Assembly (NCBI GenBank): GCA_025201865.1
Contig: MU602737.1
Coordinates: forward strand, 42,661-67,375
DNA length: 24,715 nt
Direction: 5' to 3'
DNA from: Ramicandelaber brevisporus
Taxonomy: Eukaryota; Kickxellomycota; Ramicandelaberales; Ramicandelaberaceae
Positions 1 to 8,844 of the stretch are shown here, piece after piece. Under the pieces are notes generated by a model. It ran no database searches, was not told where the DNA came from, and saw only the letters and a program-made list of their open reading frames with translations. Position numbers and translations under genes: made by a program. Position 1 is the stretch's first letter. Each line of letters opens with the position of its first letter.

Positions 1-157
1 TCAAGGTGGTTTGGTCACCCCCAATTGCTACTTGAGCACAACTCTGCCTGCATCCGCTCGGTTCTGCGGTCTACTCGCCTGGTCGCACCTTCCGTCGTCG
101 ATGCTCGCTACTCCCCCCCCCCCGATATATATTCAACGTACAAAGGCTCTCGGCCAC

Positions 158-178
158 GTGTCTGCTTCGTGCAGACAC
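158..178. other. Perfect 8-bp hairpin with 5-nt loop
   Basis: GTGTCTGC (158-165) pairs fully with GCAGACAC (171-178) around the loop TTCGT. No T-run follows and no RNA family is recognised. It is seen directly; a function is not implied. Confidence 0.5.
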
Positions 179-300
179 ACCCGGTCTATCTCGGCCATAT
201 GGTCGTGATTAGAGCGGTCGCCATTGCTCTCCAAGTGCGTATATCAACTCGGTGTGGACCGTTTTTGCGTAAAAATCCCCTGTCATACAAGTCTTCCTAA

Positions 301-314
301 ATTTTACGTAAAAT
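301..314. promoter_or_regulatory. 14-bp palindrome with bZIP-type core
   Basis: ATTTTACGTAAAAT is a perfect palindrome. Its core TTACGTAA matches the class of sites bound by bZIP dimers (CRE/PAR/Yap-like). It lies about 460 bp upstream of the start codon at 775, a usual distance for a fungal upstream activating site. The role is inferred from the motif only. Confidence 0.3.
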
Positions 315-598
315 GCGGAACAACCTTGCAGTCAACATTCTCGAAGCTATGACCAGCACACTATATTTACTATCATGTAACACTCTTCTATCAAGGAAGG
401 ACCATGTCCCCACGCTGAGTCATCTCATAACGAATGAGAGAGAGAGAGCAATCAGAGTATCTCGGGGTGTATCTGGTTGGTGGCGCGAAGATTATGATTG
501 CTCTCTGTTACAGTCACAATTTTTCCGGAAGCACCTGGCTGAGAATCGAAAAACTGAACCATTGCTCTTGGTAGCCTTACAACAGCAACGGAGAATGG

Positions 599-604
599 TA
601 TAAA
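599..604 (+). promoter_or_regulatory. TATA-like element of the secreted-protein gene
   Basis: TATAAA lies 170 bp upstream of the ATG at 775. It is followed by a pyrimidine-rich tract (about 674-700) of the kind found around fungal transcription starts. If transcription starts in or after that tract, the in-frame ATG at 634 would lie outside the mRNA, which supports the start at 775. Confidence 0.4.
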
Positions 605-774
605 TCCAACTGCTTTTTTTGCACACAAAGGACATGAAAGCCTGCACGTTTGGACCATCTGCACACACACGCATTCTCTCTTTCTCCCTTCCCTTCTTGC
701 ACTTCATTCCTAGTACTTCACTCCGGCATCATTGCATTCTGCATTCTGCATCAATATTTCACTTATCACCAAAA

Positions 775-1683
775 ATGCGCCTATTTGCACTTATTCTCGC
801 ATTCATTCTTGTACTGGTCGGCATTTCTACTGCCACTCCAATCCCTCGTCCTCCTTCTCCGAAATCAAGTAGCCTTGGTTCAGCTCGCTCACGTACCAAG
901 AGACCGCCCCGTAGTAGCACCACTGCCGCACCTTACAGCAAAGCAGGTGGTCCTCGTAAGCAACGCCGTGCCGTAAATGGAGGTGGTGTCCAGAAGCGCG
1001 CTGCCCCAAAGCAGCTTAAGACTGCAAAGGTCACGAACAAGGCCAAGCAGAGCATGGCTACTAAAGCAAAAGCCACTAAAGCGAGAGCCACTAAAGCGAG
1101 AGCCACTAAAGCAGGAGCTACTAAGGCGAGAGCCACTAAAGCGAGAACTGCTAAAAAGACTGCCTCGGCGCCGCGTACCAGGCCAGTTGTTTGTCGCTTG
1201 GGCCGCCATGCCAAGCGCGCTGAGGACGGCTGCCGCCCAGCCCCACCATCCCGCAGAAGTTCTTCGTCATCCGTCTCGTCCAGTGCCTCCTTCGTGACGG
1301 CCAAATCTAGCACATCGCTCGCTACCAGTGCCAAACCAAACTATGGTACCATCCAAAAGCCAGCTGACGTGCGCATTAACATTCCACCCGAGTCATCTAC
1401 ACCGCCAGCATCGCCAACTGCTAATGGAAACAATGGCCAGCAAGGTTGGGGCAAAACTATTAAGCGGATAGGATATCCTGCTGCTGTTGGTGGTCTTGGT
1501 GCTGTTGTTGGCAATGAGATCGTCAATGCCTTTGGCTCCGACTCTCGAGTTGGTGTATACGTCGGTGGCGCTGTAGGCTCTATGGTCAACGAGGAGAACA
1601 TTAATGATCTTGCTAAGTATTGCTCCAAAGCCTTGAACAAGCTGAAGGCCAGGTGTCAAAGCATGGCACGTCGCTCTCCTTAA
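775..1683 (+). CDS. Secreted, lysine-rich repeat protein with glycine-zipper tail
   Basis: The 302-residue product is unrecognised as a family. Residues 1-20 form a clean signal peptide (MRLFALILAF..., likely cut after ISTA), which is why the ATG at 775 is preferred over the in-frame ATG at 634 that would bury it. Residues 95-124 are six pentapeptides of the type ATKAR/ATKAK, recalling histone H1 tails but in a secretory protein. Dibasic pairs that a Kex2-type protease could cut lie at 42-43, 64-65, 74-75, 147-148, 160-161 and 230-231. Residues 161-185 are Ser-rich. The C-terminal part (232-290) has Gly-rich hydrophobic stretches around G239-G246 and G260-G268, a glycine-zipper pattern that could pack in a membrane or as an oligomer. 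There are four cysteines (140, 153, 283, 294). A cell-surface or extracellular cationic protein is an inference. The coding status is well supported by signal peptide, repeat codon structure and clean frame. Confidence 0.75.
   Translation: MRLFALILAFILVLVGISTATPIPRPPSPKSSSLGSARSRTKRPPRSSTTAAPYSKAGGPRKQRRAVNGGGVQKRAAPKQLKTAKVTNKAKQSMATKAKATKARATKARATKAGATKARATKARTAKKTASAPRTRPVVCRLGRHAKRAEDGCRPAPPSRRSSSSSVSSSASFVTAKSSTSLATSAKPNYGTIQKPADVRINIPPESSTPPASPTANGNNGQQGWGKTIKRIGYPAAVGGLGAVVGNEIVNAFGSDSRVGVYVGGAVGSMVNEENINDLAKYCSKALNKLKARCQSMARRSP
1057..1146 (+). repeat. Six 15-bp coding repeats (ATKAR units)
   Basis: Six tandem 15-bp units of the form GCC ACT AAA GCG AGA, with a few substitutions (GCA, AAG, AAA, GGA), encode residues 95-124 of the secreted protein. 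Unit length is a multiple of three, so copy-number changes would keep the frame. Confidence 0.85.
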
Positions 1684-2830
1684 TAACAGCAACAGCAATA
1701 ACAACAATCTTTCCCTGCATACTTAACATATCTGCATTATCGTTTTACTTCTTGTTTCTTTTTTCTACTTTTTACCTTTTAGTTTTAGTTTCCCTCTTGC
1801 TTTTAGTTTTATTGCGTTTTAAACAATATGGCCACTGTGTTGATATTAATCACCGACGCATTAGTATTTAGTGCGACGCCTAAGCCCGTTACGGCCGCCA
1901 ATCCAAAACATTTTTCAACAGCCGTCGGTACACTGGTCGTTTCACATAGCCATGATGTCATTGTCATCATCAGCCTCCGCACAAACCCGGTCCCTGAGAC
2001 TAGTGTCAAAAAAGTGTGTTACATTACACTTACAGTGTCCGTTTACAAGGGGCTTTGCAACCAAACATTCAGCCCCAGTACGAATGGACGGATCGCACTC
2101 CGCAATCGGCAACCAGGACCGTTTTCTTTTCTTTTTTTTTACCAGCGCTGGGCGGAGTGTGAGTGGATTTGCAATGTATGCATTACAGCCCTCGCGATTG
2201 ACAATGGCGACTTTGAAGCAGCCATCGCGAAAAAAAAGAAGAAGAAACGCCCACACACGTGGTACCTAATGCGCCTATATGTTGAGTGCTCTTTGCCATT
2301 GTCATTTGCCGCTGTAAGTTGTAAGTTGTGCTTTTTTTGTATTGCTTCTTTCGGCGTCATCCTCGCTTTCACTCTTTCTGTTCTTTTCTTTCTTTCTCGC
2401 TTCGAAAAAGGAACACGGATTTGTGCAAATACAATTTGTAACGTACTCAAACACACACACACGCACACATACATAACACGCAACACAGACTCTTTCTCCC
2501 CTCCCCCCCGGCCGACGCTAAAACACACCATACTTCCCCACTCCGGCACTCTTTGAGCGTCGTCGTCACAGTTGCACACATTCTTTGTCCTTTTCTGGAT
2601 TCTTTGTTCAACCTTTATTTTCATTTTATACAGCTCCGATCACACTGCTCCAGCGCCTGGTGCACTCCCACACTCACACTGTAATTCTTCTTCTTTCTTT
2701 CTTTCTTTTTTTTTTTTGACGTTTTCATTTCTCTTTCTATAGTTTTCTTTGCCACTTATCACATTCCCCACCCATACTTCTTTTACATTCCCTTTTACAT
2801 TCCCTTTTTACCTTTACATATACACACATC

Positions 2831-2878
2831 ACCTAATTACCTAATAACCTAATTACCCAATAACCTAATAACCTAATT
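2831..2878. repeat. Six tandem copies of an 8-bp unit (ACCTAATT/A)
   Basis: Six octamers (ACCTAATT, ACCTAATA, ACCTAATT, ACCCAATA, ACCTAATA, ACCTAATT) follow one another without gaps. Two TAATTA cores occur at the ACCTAATT-A junctions. The same word recurs as a palindrome after the HMG-box gene at 8432-8441. Confidence 0.8.
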
Positions 2879-3795
2879 GTCCTTTTAGTTCTCCTCACCG
2901 CCTTTTCTGTGAAGAGCGCTTGCCCACGTTTCCCTCCCTCCCTTCCTTCCTTCCTCTTGTTGTCATTGCTGCTCGAGATTCACCTTCGACTCTTGCTGCT
3001 TCGTCATCTCTTCCACCCTCAAGTCACTCTTGCCGAAACAAACAAACTCCGCACTTCCTGAGGAAGAGCCGTCCAATCATTTCCCATCCTTGCCTGCAAC
3101 TCACAACAAAACGGCTCAACCTCCGTGTAATTCCTTATCCAACTGCGGTCCGTCCAGCTCAGTCGGTCGTCAGCAGTTCAAGGAACGTACGTCCACATTC
3201 AGAAGAGGCATTCTCTCGCCGAGTCGCAGCTTGTTACACAGCGCTCTCTGAAAAACTCCGCTCCAGCCAATTACCCCTGCACTTTTCTTTTCTTTTCTTT
3301 TCTTTTTTCACCTTTGGGACACGCCGCGATACTCACACTCGCTCCATACATCGAGGGCTGCTGCCGTGCTGTTGCCGTGCTGCTCGATTGTCGTCATAGT
3401 TCGCTCGCCTTCCCCATTCCTTCGCCGGCTGTTATTTTTATCTCACAACGCACGCCCTTCCCTTATCCCCACACTCAAATAACCTCGTCTTCTTCCCGCT
3501 CCTCTCTTCTGTATTCCTTTTTACTTTTTCCATTTCCACAGCCTTTTGGTGCGCATAACGCATACATTCACTTTGCGTCCAAACTTTATCGACAAGCTCG
3601 GTCCAGGTTACAAAAGCAGTCTCATTTTGTGTGCCTGCTTGCCTGCTTGCTTGCTTGCTCGCTTCACGTTTTCACGGCCATCGTATCATCCTCTTTTCCT
3701 CTCTCTTCCCTCACATTACCCCTGTAAAAAGTGAAGTGCACCCTGCCTGGTCCCCACGCCCCCACATCATCCACCCACAACCCACCCTTTCTAAT

Positions 3796-3845
3796 CACAA
3801 CAACACCACCACCAACAACAACAACAACAACAACAACAGCAGCAA
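3796..3845. repeat. AAC-type trinucleotide microsatellite
   Basis: Mostly AAC and ACC triplets, ending in two AGC triplets, in noncoding leader DNA upstream of the HMG-box gene. No protein-coding role is supported. Confidence 0.7.
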
Positions 3846-4851
3846 GAACGATCACCGCCAAGCTACTTTTGGTTGCTCTTTCTTCCCGCCCTCTTCCTTG
3901 TTTTTGATTTGCCTTTCAATACGTACTTTTCGAGTTGACTTCTTTTTCCCTTTCTATATCATTTCATTTCACCTTCCTCCTTTATTTATTCCACGTTTCG
4001 CAGCCAGCTGACGCCACATTCAATACTTTTCTTTATTTCTATTCCTATTCCTATTTTTTGTTTTTGTTTTTGTGAAGATAGGAACTCACACACATCCAGC
4101 TGCACAGCCCTCTTTTGCTGCACCACTCACAGCTGCCTCTTTCCTCCTTTCGTCATTTTTTACTTGAAAAAGACCGCCACAAACGACGCCTGCACACACC
4201 CGCACATCCACACATCCACCCACACAAGCACACGCACGCACGCGAGCCCGCCATCATACTCACATCCTTCGGCTGTGTTTGCATTATTGTGCGTTCAACA
4301 CTGCCTTCAAGAACCGCAGAACCTTGGCGTCAAAAGCAACTCTCTCTCTCTCTCGTACTGCTGTTGTGATTGCCGCCTTGTGTGCTGTGTGCTGTGTATT
4401 GTGTGCCGTGTGTGAAGTTCTTTAGCCCTCTTTCTTCCCTCGTCCTCCCTCCCTCTCTCTTTTGTTGCCTGTTATTTCCGAGCCTGCATCGGTTTTGTTC
4501 ACATACTCACACCTGCCCTTTTTCGCTCTCATCGTATAAAGCCACTGGGCGTTCTTTGATTTGGTTCGAGCATCCCTCTTCCTCTTCTTCTTTTTATTCT
4601 TCGCCCTTAGTCGTTTATTTGTTTTTTTTTGCACTGAACAAGACTCCTGTTTGGTTCTCATTGTATCGGGCTTTTCCACTTTTACTCGCTTGACTTTTTT
4701 ATTTGCTCAAGTTCCTGCTTATTCACCGGCATCAACGACGACAACCTGTGTGAACTTGAATTGGAGCCGATTTCACATCTTTTCCCATTTTTTCACCTCT
4801 TGGTCTGCACGCTCGCCTCTTCAAACTCTCTTTCTCTCACCTCTCGCTTTG

Positions 4852-4857
4852 CAGACA
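4852..4857 (+). promoter_or_regulatory. Possible 3' splice site of a leader intron
   Basis: A pyrimidine-rich run ends in CTTTGCAG followed by ACAAAC, about 120 bp before the HMG-box start codon. No convincing donor could be paired with it: GTACGT at 3187-3192 would make an intron of about 1.7 kb. This is weak evidence for an untranslated-leader intron. Confidence 0.2.
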
Positions 4858-4975
4858 AACAACAGCAGCAGCAGCAGCAACGAAAACGGCCCTTTTGGTG
4901 ACTACAGATACACTTCTTCATTATACACAGTCTCAAGGCCAATACACTCGTTCGTCTGTTTGTGTTTGTGTGTCA

Positions 4976-7900
4976 ATGGCAGCAGCAGCAACAGCAGCAG
5001 CAGCAGCAGCAACCGCGTTTCTTCCAAACTTCTCTCTCACAAGCCCTGTTCTTGCCTCTGTCGCCAGTCTCTCGTCAAACTCCATGGAGTCAGTCTCAGT
5101 GTCAGTCTCAGGAACAGGAACAGCTGCCACGAGTTCAGGCTTCGCATTCGCCGCACCTGGCGCTAATAATGTCTACAGCGTTCCTGCGACAACTTTGGAC
5201 TCTCTCGAGCTGCTTGGCGCCCACAGTTCAGCAGCAGCGTCGGAGCATGGCGGTGAGCAGTCCTGTCTAACAAGTGTACTCGGGAACACACCTCATCTCG
5301 CTCCAGCTTCTTCAGTTTCTGCAGTCTCCTCCTCTTCCACAGCAGCTGCAACGCTTGCTGCATCTTCTGCATCCTCTGCATTCGACCTGCATAGTTTGCT
5401 TGGCATCGGAAGCAACGGCAGCGGTGTTAACGGCAGCTCCTCTTCCGGATCGGCGCTGGGGTTGCATTTGGTGCGCGGAGTCAACTTAGTCAGTGCCACG
5501 GGCACTGTTGTGCCCACATTGGCTCGGACACACAATGCAATGGCTGCAGCCGCCGTATCACGGGCCAGCTTTGATGAAGGTTATTCTGCTGCTAGTGCAT
5601 CCCCATCAGGAACTGCAGTGGTTGGTGTTGAGCAGCAGCAACAGCATCCGATTGGAAATTTCCACACAGCCAATCACATCGCTGACGCCACCGCGACGTT
5701 CTCATTATCTGCTCAACAACAACAGCATCAGCAGCACAACCACAGCCAACCAATTCAACCGATTCAACCAATTCAACCCCATGTATTTTTACAGCAACAG
5801 CAGCTTTACCAATATCGTCTCCAACAACAAATGCAACTACAGCAACAGCTCCAGCAACAACAGCAGCAGCAGCAACAGCAACTTGTGTCGCGAGCTGCCA
5901 GCCGATCATTTTCAATTGCCACGCTGCCGCATTCATCCGCTCAATCTGATTCTGCTTCTGCTTCCACTACATCTGCCTCGATGCTGACAGCGAATGCCAC
6001 GCCGGGCTCACTTATTGGTTCTGCTTATGGGGCAGCTGACGAAGTCGTTTCTGCTGCCCGCAATCGACGTCTGACGCTCGACACTGCTGCTCTTTTTGGA
6101 CGGGCTGGTTCAGGACTGAATGGAACCGAAAATAACATTGGCAATGCTCCGCCATGCGATGACTGGATGTCGCTGCTCGTCTCACCAGTGGCTGGAACTA
6201 AAACACAGCCAACCCCGACTGTTCCTGCCTCGGCTGCAACAGCTGATGTGAGCGCGTGCAATTCCAAACGCGCTAGCGTCAGCTTCGTCGTCGGCGCACA
6301 CTCAGCTCTCTCTGCAGTCCCTACAGCAACAACAGCAACAACAGCGACAGCAGCGGAGACCCGACTCCAACAGCGTTTGCAGCACCAGCGACCTGGCTCA
6401 GCCTCTCCGTCAGAAGCAGCAGCCGAAGCAATTCCACTGCGCATTCTCACAGACGCAAACCGCGTTCAACTCTCTCACTCTCATCAACATCAACAATTGC
6501 CGCCCCACATGTCTCTCGCGCCTCTAACTGTCAACACCACCGCTGCTGCCTCCACAGTCTCCACCACTCTGCTGGACTCTGCCCTGGGCCTGTCCAGTGT
6601 CGAGCCATCGCTGTGCAGCCGCCAAGCCAGCATCTCGTCCCAGTACTCCACTCAAGCTCTGCCTCCGCCGTCAATCGCACCTGCCGTCACCTTGAACCCG
6701 TCTATGCTGCAGTACACCAGCCTGCTGGCCCTCGACGAGCAGTACCGTCGCATGTCGATGCCCGTCTCCGTGCCGAACGCCATCAACGCTGCCCTGGCTG
6801 CGTCCGCGCTTACGTCATCGGCTTCCGGTGTGGCTGGCAACCCAGCTGCCCCGGTCCTCACCAGACCGAGACACCAGTCGTTCCACGTTGACAACCAGCA
6901 GCCATTGATGAACATTCTGAACCTCAGCGCCAACTTGGGCACCAGCACATCTATCGCTGGCATCTCGCCTGCCGCTGCAACCATCACTGCACACCCACTC
7001 CCGGTCGTTCCCGAGCAAACTTTGAACAGCCTCTTCAGTGGCTTCAACAGCATCGGCAGCAGCAGCAGTGGCATGCTCAACGCCCTGGCCAGCTTCCCGC
7101 GCAGCAACCAGAATTCATCGTGCGAGTTGAGCGCCAGCGCTGATGCGACTCCCATCAGAGCATCCTTCTTCTCGCCAGCAGCACAGGCTGTTATTCCTGG
7201 AGATGCCGCATTCTCGCTTGGTCTGCCCAACCTGGATCACACTGCATCGTCTCTGCTAATGTCAACACAGCCCTCATTGTCGTGCCCTGGCCAAGTTGCG
7301 TTCGGTGGCATGTCGGCGCTGCACAAGACTCCAGCCGTGTCAACTCTGTCCGTCATGAACACGCACCAGCTCACGCCCCAAGCGTCGCCACCGCAGCAGA
7401 ACCAGCTCCCGTCTCGCCAGCACATTACACCGAGCAGGACAGCATCTGGCAACAAGCGCAAGTACGACAGCATTGACGAGAGTGCCACACCCCAACGCCC
7501 GTCCAATGTTGACCCCAGCGCATCTTTGGTCTCACCTGCACCTTCTGTCCAGTCCAATGCCGCCAACGATGACCCAACTCCGTCCCGCAAAGCCAGTGGC
7601 AGCAGCTGCAGCGGCGGAAGTGGTGGCAGCGGCGCATCAAAGACGCGTGCTAAGAAGCGCAAGACTGGCCAGGATATCAAACTGCCTGGCGATCTCAAGC
7701 CACCAAAGCGCTGCCGCAATGCGTACTCGTTCTATGTCATGCACAAGCGCGAGCAGGTTCACCAGGAGATGCGTGCCGAGGTGTTCAGAGAGCGCCACGG
7801 CTTGACTGAGGTGGCGTTGGCTGACCTGCCTCCGATCCCCGGCACTGGCGGACCTCGCGGCAAGCACCCGGCATCTGACCCATACCGTGTTGACCCGAAG

Positions 7901-8272
7901 CAAGTCATTCGTGCTCTTGGTGTGCGCTGGAAGACCATGTCGGCCGAAGAGCGCCAACCATTCGTCGAGATGGCTCGCGATGACAAAGAGCGTCTCAAGG
8001 ATGAGCTGCGCGTGATCATGGACATTGTCACTGAACACTCTGGCGCCGATGTTGCTATCTCTACAGTATCAGCGCTGGCTACTCTGGCTGGTCTCAATGA
8101 CTCGCTTCTCGAAGACAATGATGGCTCAGTGGATGGTGAAGATGAGGCTGTTGCTGCCCCAAGGCTCTCAGCTGCCTCTACCATCTCAGCCATTATTGAC
8201 GAAGCCGACCCACTCAATGTTCCCATGTCGTTTGAACCACCAAACTACATGGATATCTCGTTTGCGTTCTAA
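4976..8272 (+). CDS. HMG-box DNA-binding protein with Gln/Ser/Ala-rich regions
   Basis: The 1,098-residue product is a probable nuclear transcription regulator. The ATG at 4976 is the first ATG in an open frame that extends further upstream without another ATG. It starts with a poly-Ala tract (2-14), followed by long Ser/Ala-rich low-complexity sequence. Residues about 247-302 are Gln-rich with a QPIQPIQP stretch, a typical activation-domain composition. Basic clusters NKRKYD (about 826) and KTRAKKRK (889-896) look like nuclear localisation signals. The HMG box spans about 908-1015: KPPKRCRNAYSFY with aromatic residues Y917, F919 and Y920, then GVRWKTMSAEERQPF (W985), then a long basic/acidic helix 3. 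Between helices 1 and 2 sits an unusual insertion (about 932-973). The C-terminus is acidic. HMG boxes bend DNA in the minor groove; the target genes cannot be read from the sequence. The coding assignment is firm; the subfamily is open. Confidence 0.9.
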   Translation: MAAAATAAAAAATAFLPNFSLTSPVLASVASLSSNSMESVSVSVSGTGTAATSSGFAFAAPGANNVYSVPATTLDSLELLGAHSSAAASEHGGEQSCLTSVLGNTPHLAPASSVSAVSSSSTAAATLAASSASSAFDLHSLLGIGSNGSGVNGSSSSGSALGLHLVRGVNLVSATGTVVPTLARTHNAMAAAAVSRASFDEGYSAASASPSGTAVVGVEQQQQHPIGNFHTANHIADATATFSLSAQQQQHQQHNHSQPIQPIQPIQPHVFLQQQQLYQYRLQQQMQLQQQLQQQQQQQQQQLVSRAASRSFSIATLPHSSAQSDSASASTTSASMLTANATPGSLIGSAYGAADEVVSAARNRRLTLDTAALFGRAGSGLNGTENNIGNAPPCDDWMSLLVSPVAGTKTQPTPTVPASAATADVSACNSKRASVSFVVGAHSALSAVPTATTATTATAAETRLQQRLQHQRPGSASPSEAAAEAIPLRILTDANRVQLSHSHQHQQLPPHMSLAPLTVNTTAAASTVSTTLLDSALGLSSVEPSLCSRQASISSQYSTQALPPPSIAPAVTLNPSMLQYTSLLALDEQYRRMSMPVSVPNAINAALAASALTSSASGVAGNPAAPVLTRPRHQSFHVDNQQPLMNILNLSANLGTSTSIAGISPAAATITAHPLPVVPEQTLNSLFSGFNSIGSSSSGMLNALASFPRSNQNSSCELSASADATPIRASFFSPAAQAVIPGDAAFSLGLPNLDHTASSLLMSTQPSLSCPGQVAFGGMSALHKTPAVSTLSVMNTHQLTPQASPPQQNQLPSRQHITPSRTASGNKRKYDSIDESATPQRPSNVDPSASLVSPAPSVQSNAANDDPTPSRKASGSSCSGGSGGSGASKTRAKKRKTGQDIKLPGDLKPPKRCRNAYSFYVMHKREQVHQEMRAEVFRERHGLTEVALADLPPIPGTGGPRGKHPASDPYRVDPKQVIRALGVRWKTMSAEERQPFVEMARDDKERLKDELRVIMDIVTEHSGADVAISTVSALATLAGLNDSLLEDNDGSVDGEDEAVAAPRLSAASTISAIIDEADPLNVPMSFEPPNYMDISFAF
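4979..5012 (+). repeat. CAG/CAA repeat read as poly-alanine
   Basis: A GCA-GCA...ACA-GCA run directly after the start codon encodes alanines (with threonines) in the HMG-box protein. In the +1 frame the same tract reads as poly-Gln. A related CAG run at about 4861-4880 lies in the leader. Confidence 0.75.
5714..5885 (+). repeat. CAA/CAG-rich poly-glutamine region
   Basis: Mixed CAA and CAG codons encode the Gln-rich block (about residues 247-303) of the HMG-box protein. It includes a 12-bp ATTCAACCAATTCAACC-like motif repeated near 5748-5780 that encodes QPI units. The codon mixing suggests the tract is older than a fresh CAG expansion. Confidence 0.8.
7769..7894 (+). other. Insertion inside the HMG box
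   Basis: Between helix 1 (…HKREQVHQE) and helix 2 (PKQVIRALGVRW…) there are about 42 residues (932-973), beginning MRAEVFRERHG and containing a Pro/Gly stretch PPIPGTGGPRGKHP. Canonical boxes have only a few residues here. The frame and codon usage are continuous with the flanks and no splice signals were obvious at its borders. Confidence 0.6.
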
Positions 8273-8431
8273 CATCAACTACCCTTCCCTCTTTTTCTTT
8301 CTGACCATCACTATTTCCGTTTGTTTGTGTTTTTTTTATCCTTCTCCATCTTCAATTGCTACTTTCATTCTTATTCTCTTCCCTCATTCGGCATTCACAT
8401 TGTGTGAACGTTAAGCACATCACCTTAATCA

Positions 8432-8441
8432 CCTAATTAGG
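8432..8441. promoter_or_regulatory. CCTAATTAGG palindrome
   Basis: A 10-bp perfect palindrome about 160 bp after the HMG-box stop codon, preceded by a related CACCTTAATC. It shares the ACCTAATT word with the octamer array at 2831-2878. The TAATTA core is typical of homeodomain sites; function is inferred only. Confidence 0.3.
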
Positions 8442-8765
8442 ATTTTTTAATACTCGGTGTGTATGTGCTTGCTTCGATCACATTGATGGTTTGCCAACTC
8501 CCCGTCTCTCTCCTCTTCTATCTCTTCAATCTCTTCAATCTCTTCTATCTTCTCCAATCTCCAATCTCCCTCTCCCTCCCTCTCCCTCTCTCCCTCTCAT
8601 AACTCTTCATTCTCTCACCCTTTCTACGTATCTCCCATTTTTAATTGAAAACTTCTTTTTAGTAATGGCGTTTAATTGCTACATAATTTCTTCTCCACAA
8701 TACGTAAAAATAACTCATCTCATTTTAATAATACACTTCTTCGCTTGTTTTTTTGTCTTCTTTTT

Positions 8766-8771
8766 AATAAA
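8766..8771 (+). terminator. Candidate poly(A) signal for the HMG-box gene
   Basis: AATAAA about 490 bp downstream of the HMG-box stop codon in an A/T-rich patch. Equally it could be a TATA-like element for the doubtful small gene that would start at 8845. No nearer AATAAA was seen. Confidence 0.3.
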
Positions 8772-8844
8772 AGCTCTCCGTCGTTTGTCTTTTTTTCTCT
8801 CTCTCAATCCTCATAGTATCAAGTTGGCGTCAAACCGTAACAAC

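Larger units (their letters stand above)
1..774. other. Left-edge intergenic region, no convincing gene
   Basis: No reading frame here has a natural-looking protein composition. The stretch holds a run of 11 C (113-123), a perfect 8-bp hairpin (158-178), a 14-bp palindrome with a TTACGTAA core (301-314), a short GA run near 434-445 and a TATA-like element at 599-604. The last 100 bases become C/T-rich, as do the leaders of the other plus-strand genes in the window. It most likely serves as promoter and leader for the secreted-protein gene that starts at 775. Confidence 0.6.
1684..4975 (+). other. 3.3-kb C/T-rich, microsatellite-laden intergenic region
   Basis: No gene is supported. The plus strand is strongly biased to pyrimidines, with short tandem repeats of many kinds: CTTT runs near 2690-2720, an octamer array at 2831-2878, TTTTC near 3284-3307, TGCT/TGCC near 3631-3663, AAC at about 3796-3837, CA-rich near 4190-4240 and CTCTCT near 4339-4354. 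Reading frames exist (the longest with an ATG starts at 1828, about 240 codons) but their products are low-complexity translations of these tracts. The bias stops at the HMG-box gene, so much of this is likely its promoter and long leader. A good 3' splice-site-like sequence (GCTTTGCAG, ending 4857) about 120 bp before the start codon hints at a leader intron. Confidence 0.6.

Noticed and set aside
313-603. ATG-started frame of 96 codons near the left edge
   Set aside because: The composition shows no recognisable pattern and the frame ends across the TATA-like element of the next gene; nothing else supports it.
619-774. N-terminal extension of the secreted protein from the ATG at 634
   Set aside because: It would add about 47 residues before a clean signal peptide; the C/T-rich tract in this stretch is more likely leader or start-site DNA.
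1828-2556. ATG-started frame of about 242 codons after the secreted-protein gene
   Set aside because: It reads through microsatellites (poly-Lys, THTHTH, FFLF runs) and has no domain, signal or codon bias; it looks like a chance frame in C/T-rich DNA.
4555-4580. GGTTCGAGC resembling a tRNA T-loop
   Set aside because: No acceptor stem, D-arm or anticodon arm could be built from the 70 bases upstream.
4561-5166. Overlapping frame covering the HMG-box start region
   Set aside because: It is a shifted reading of poly-CAG and CT tracts and ends inside the real coding region.
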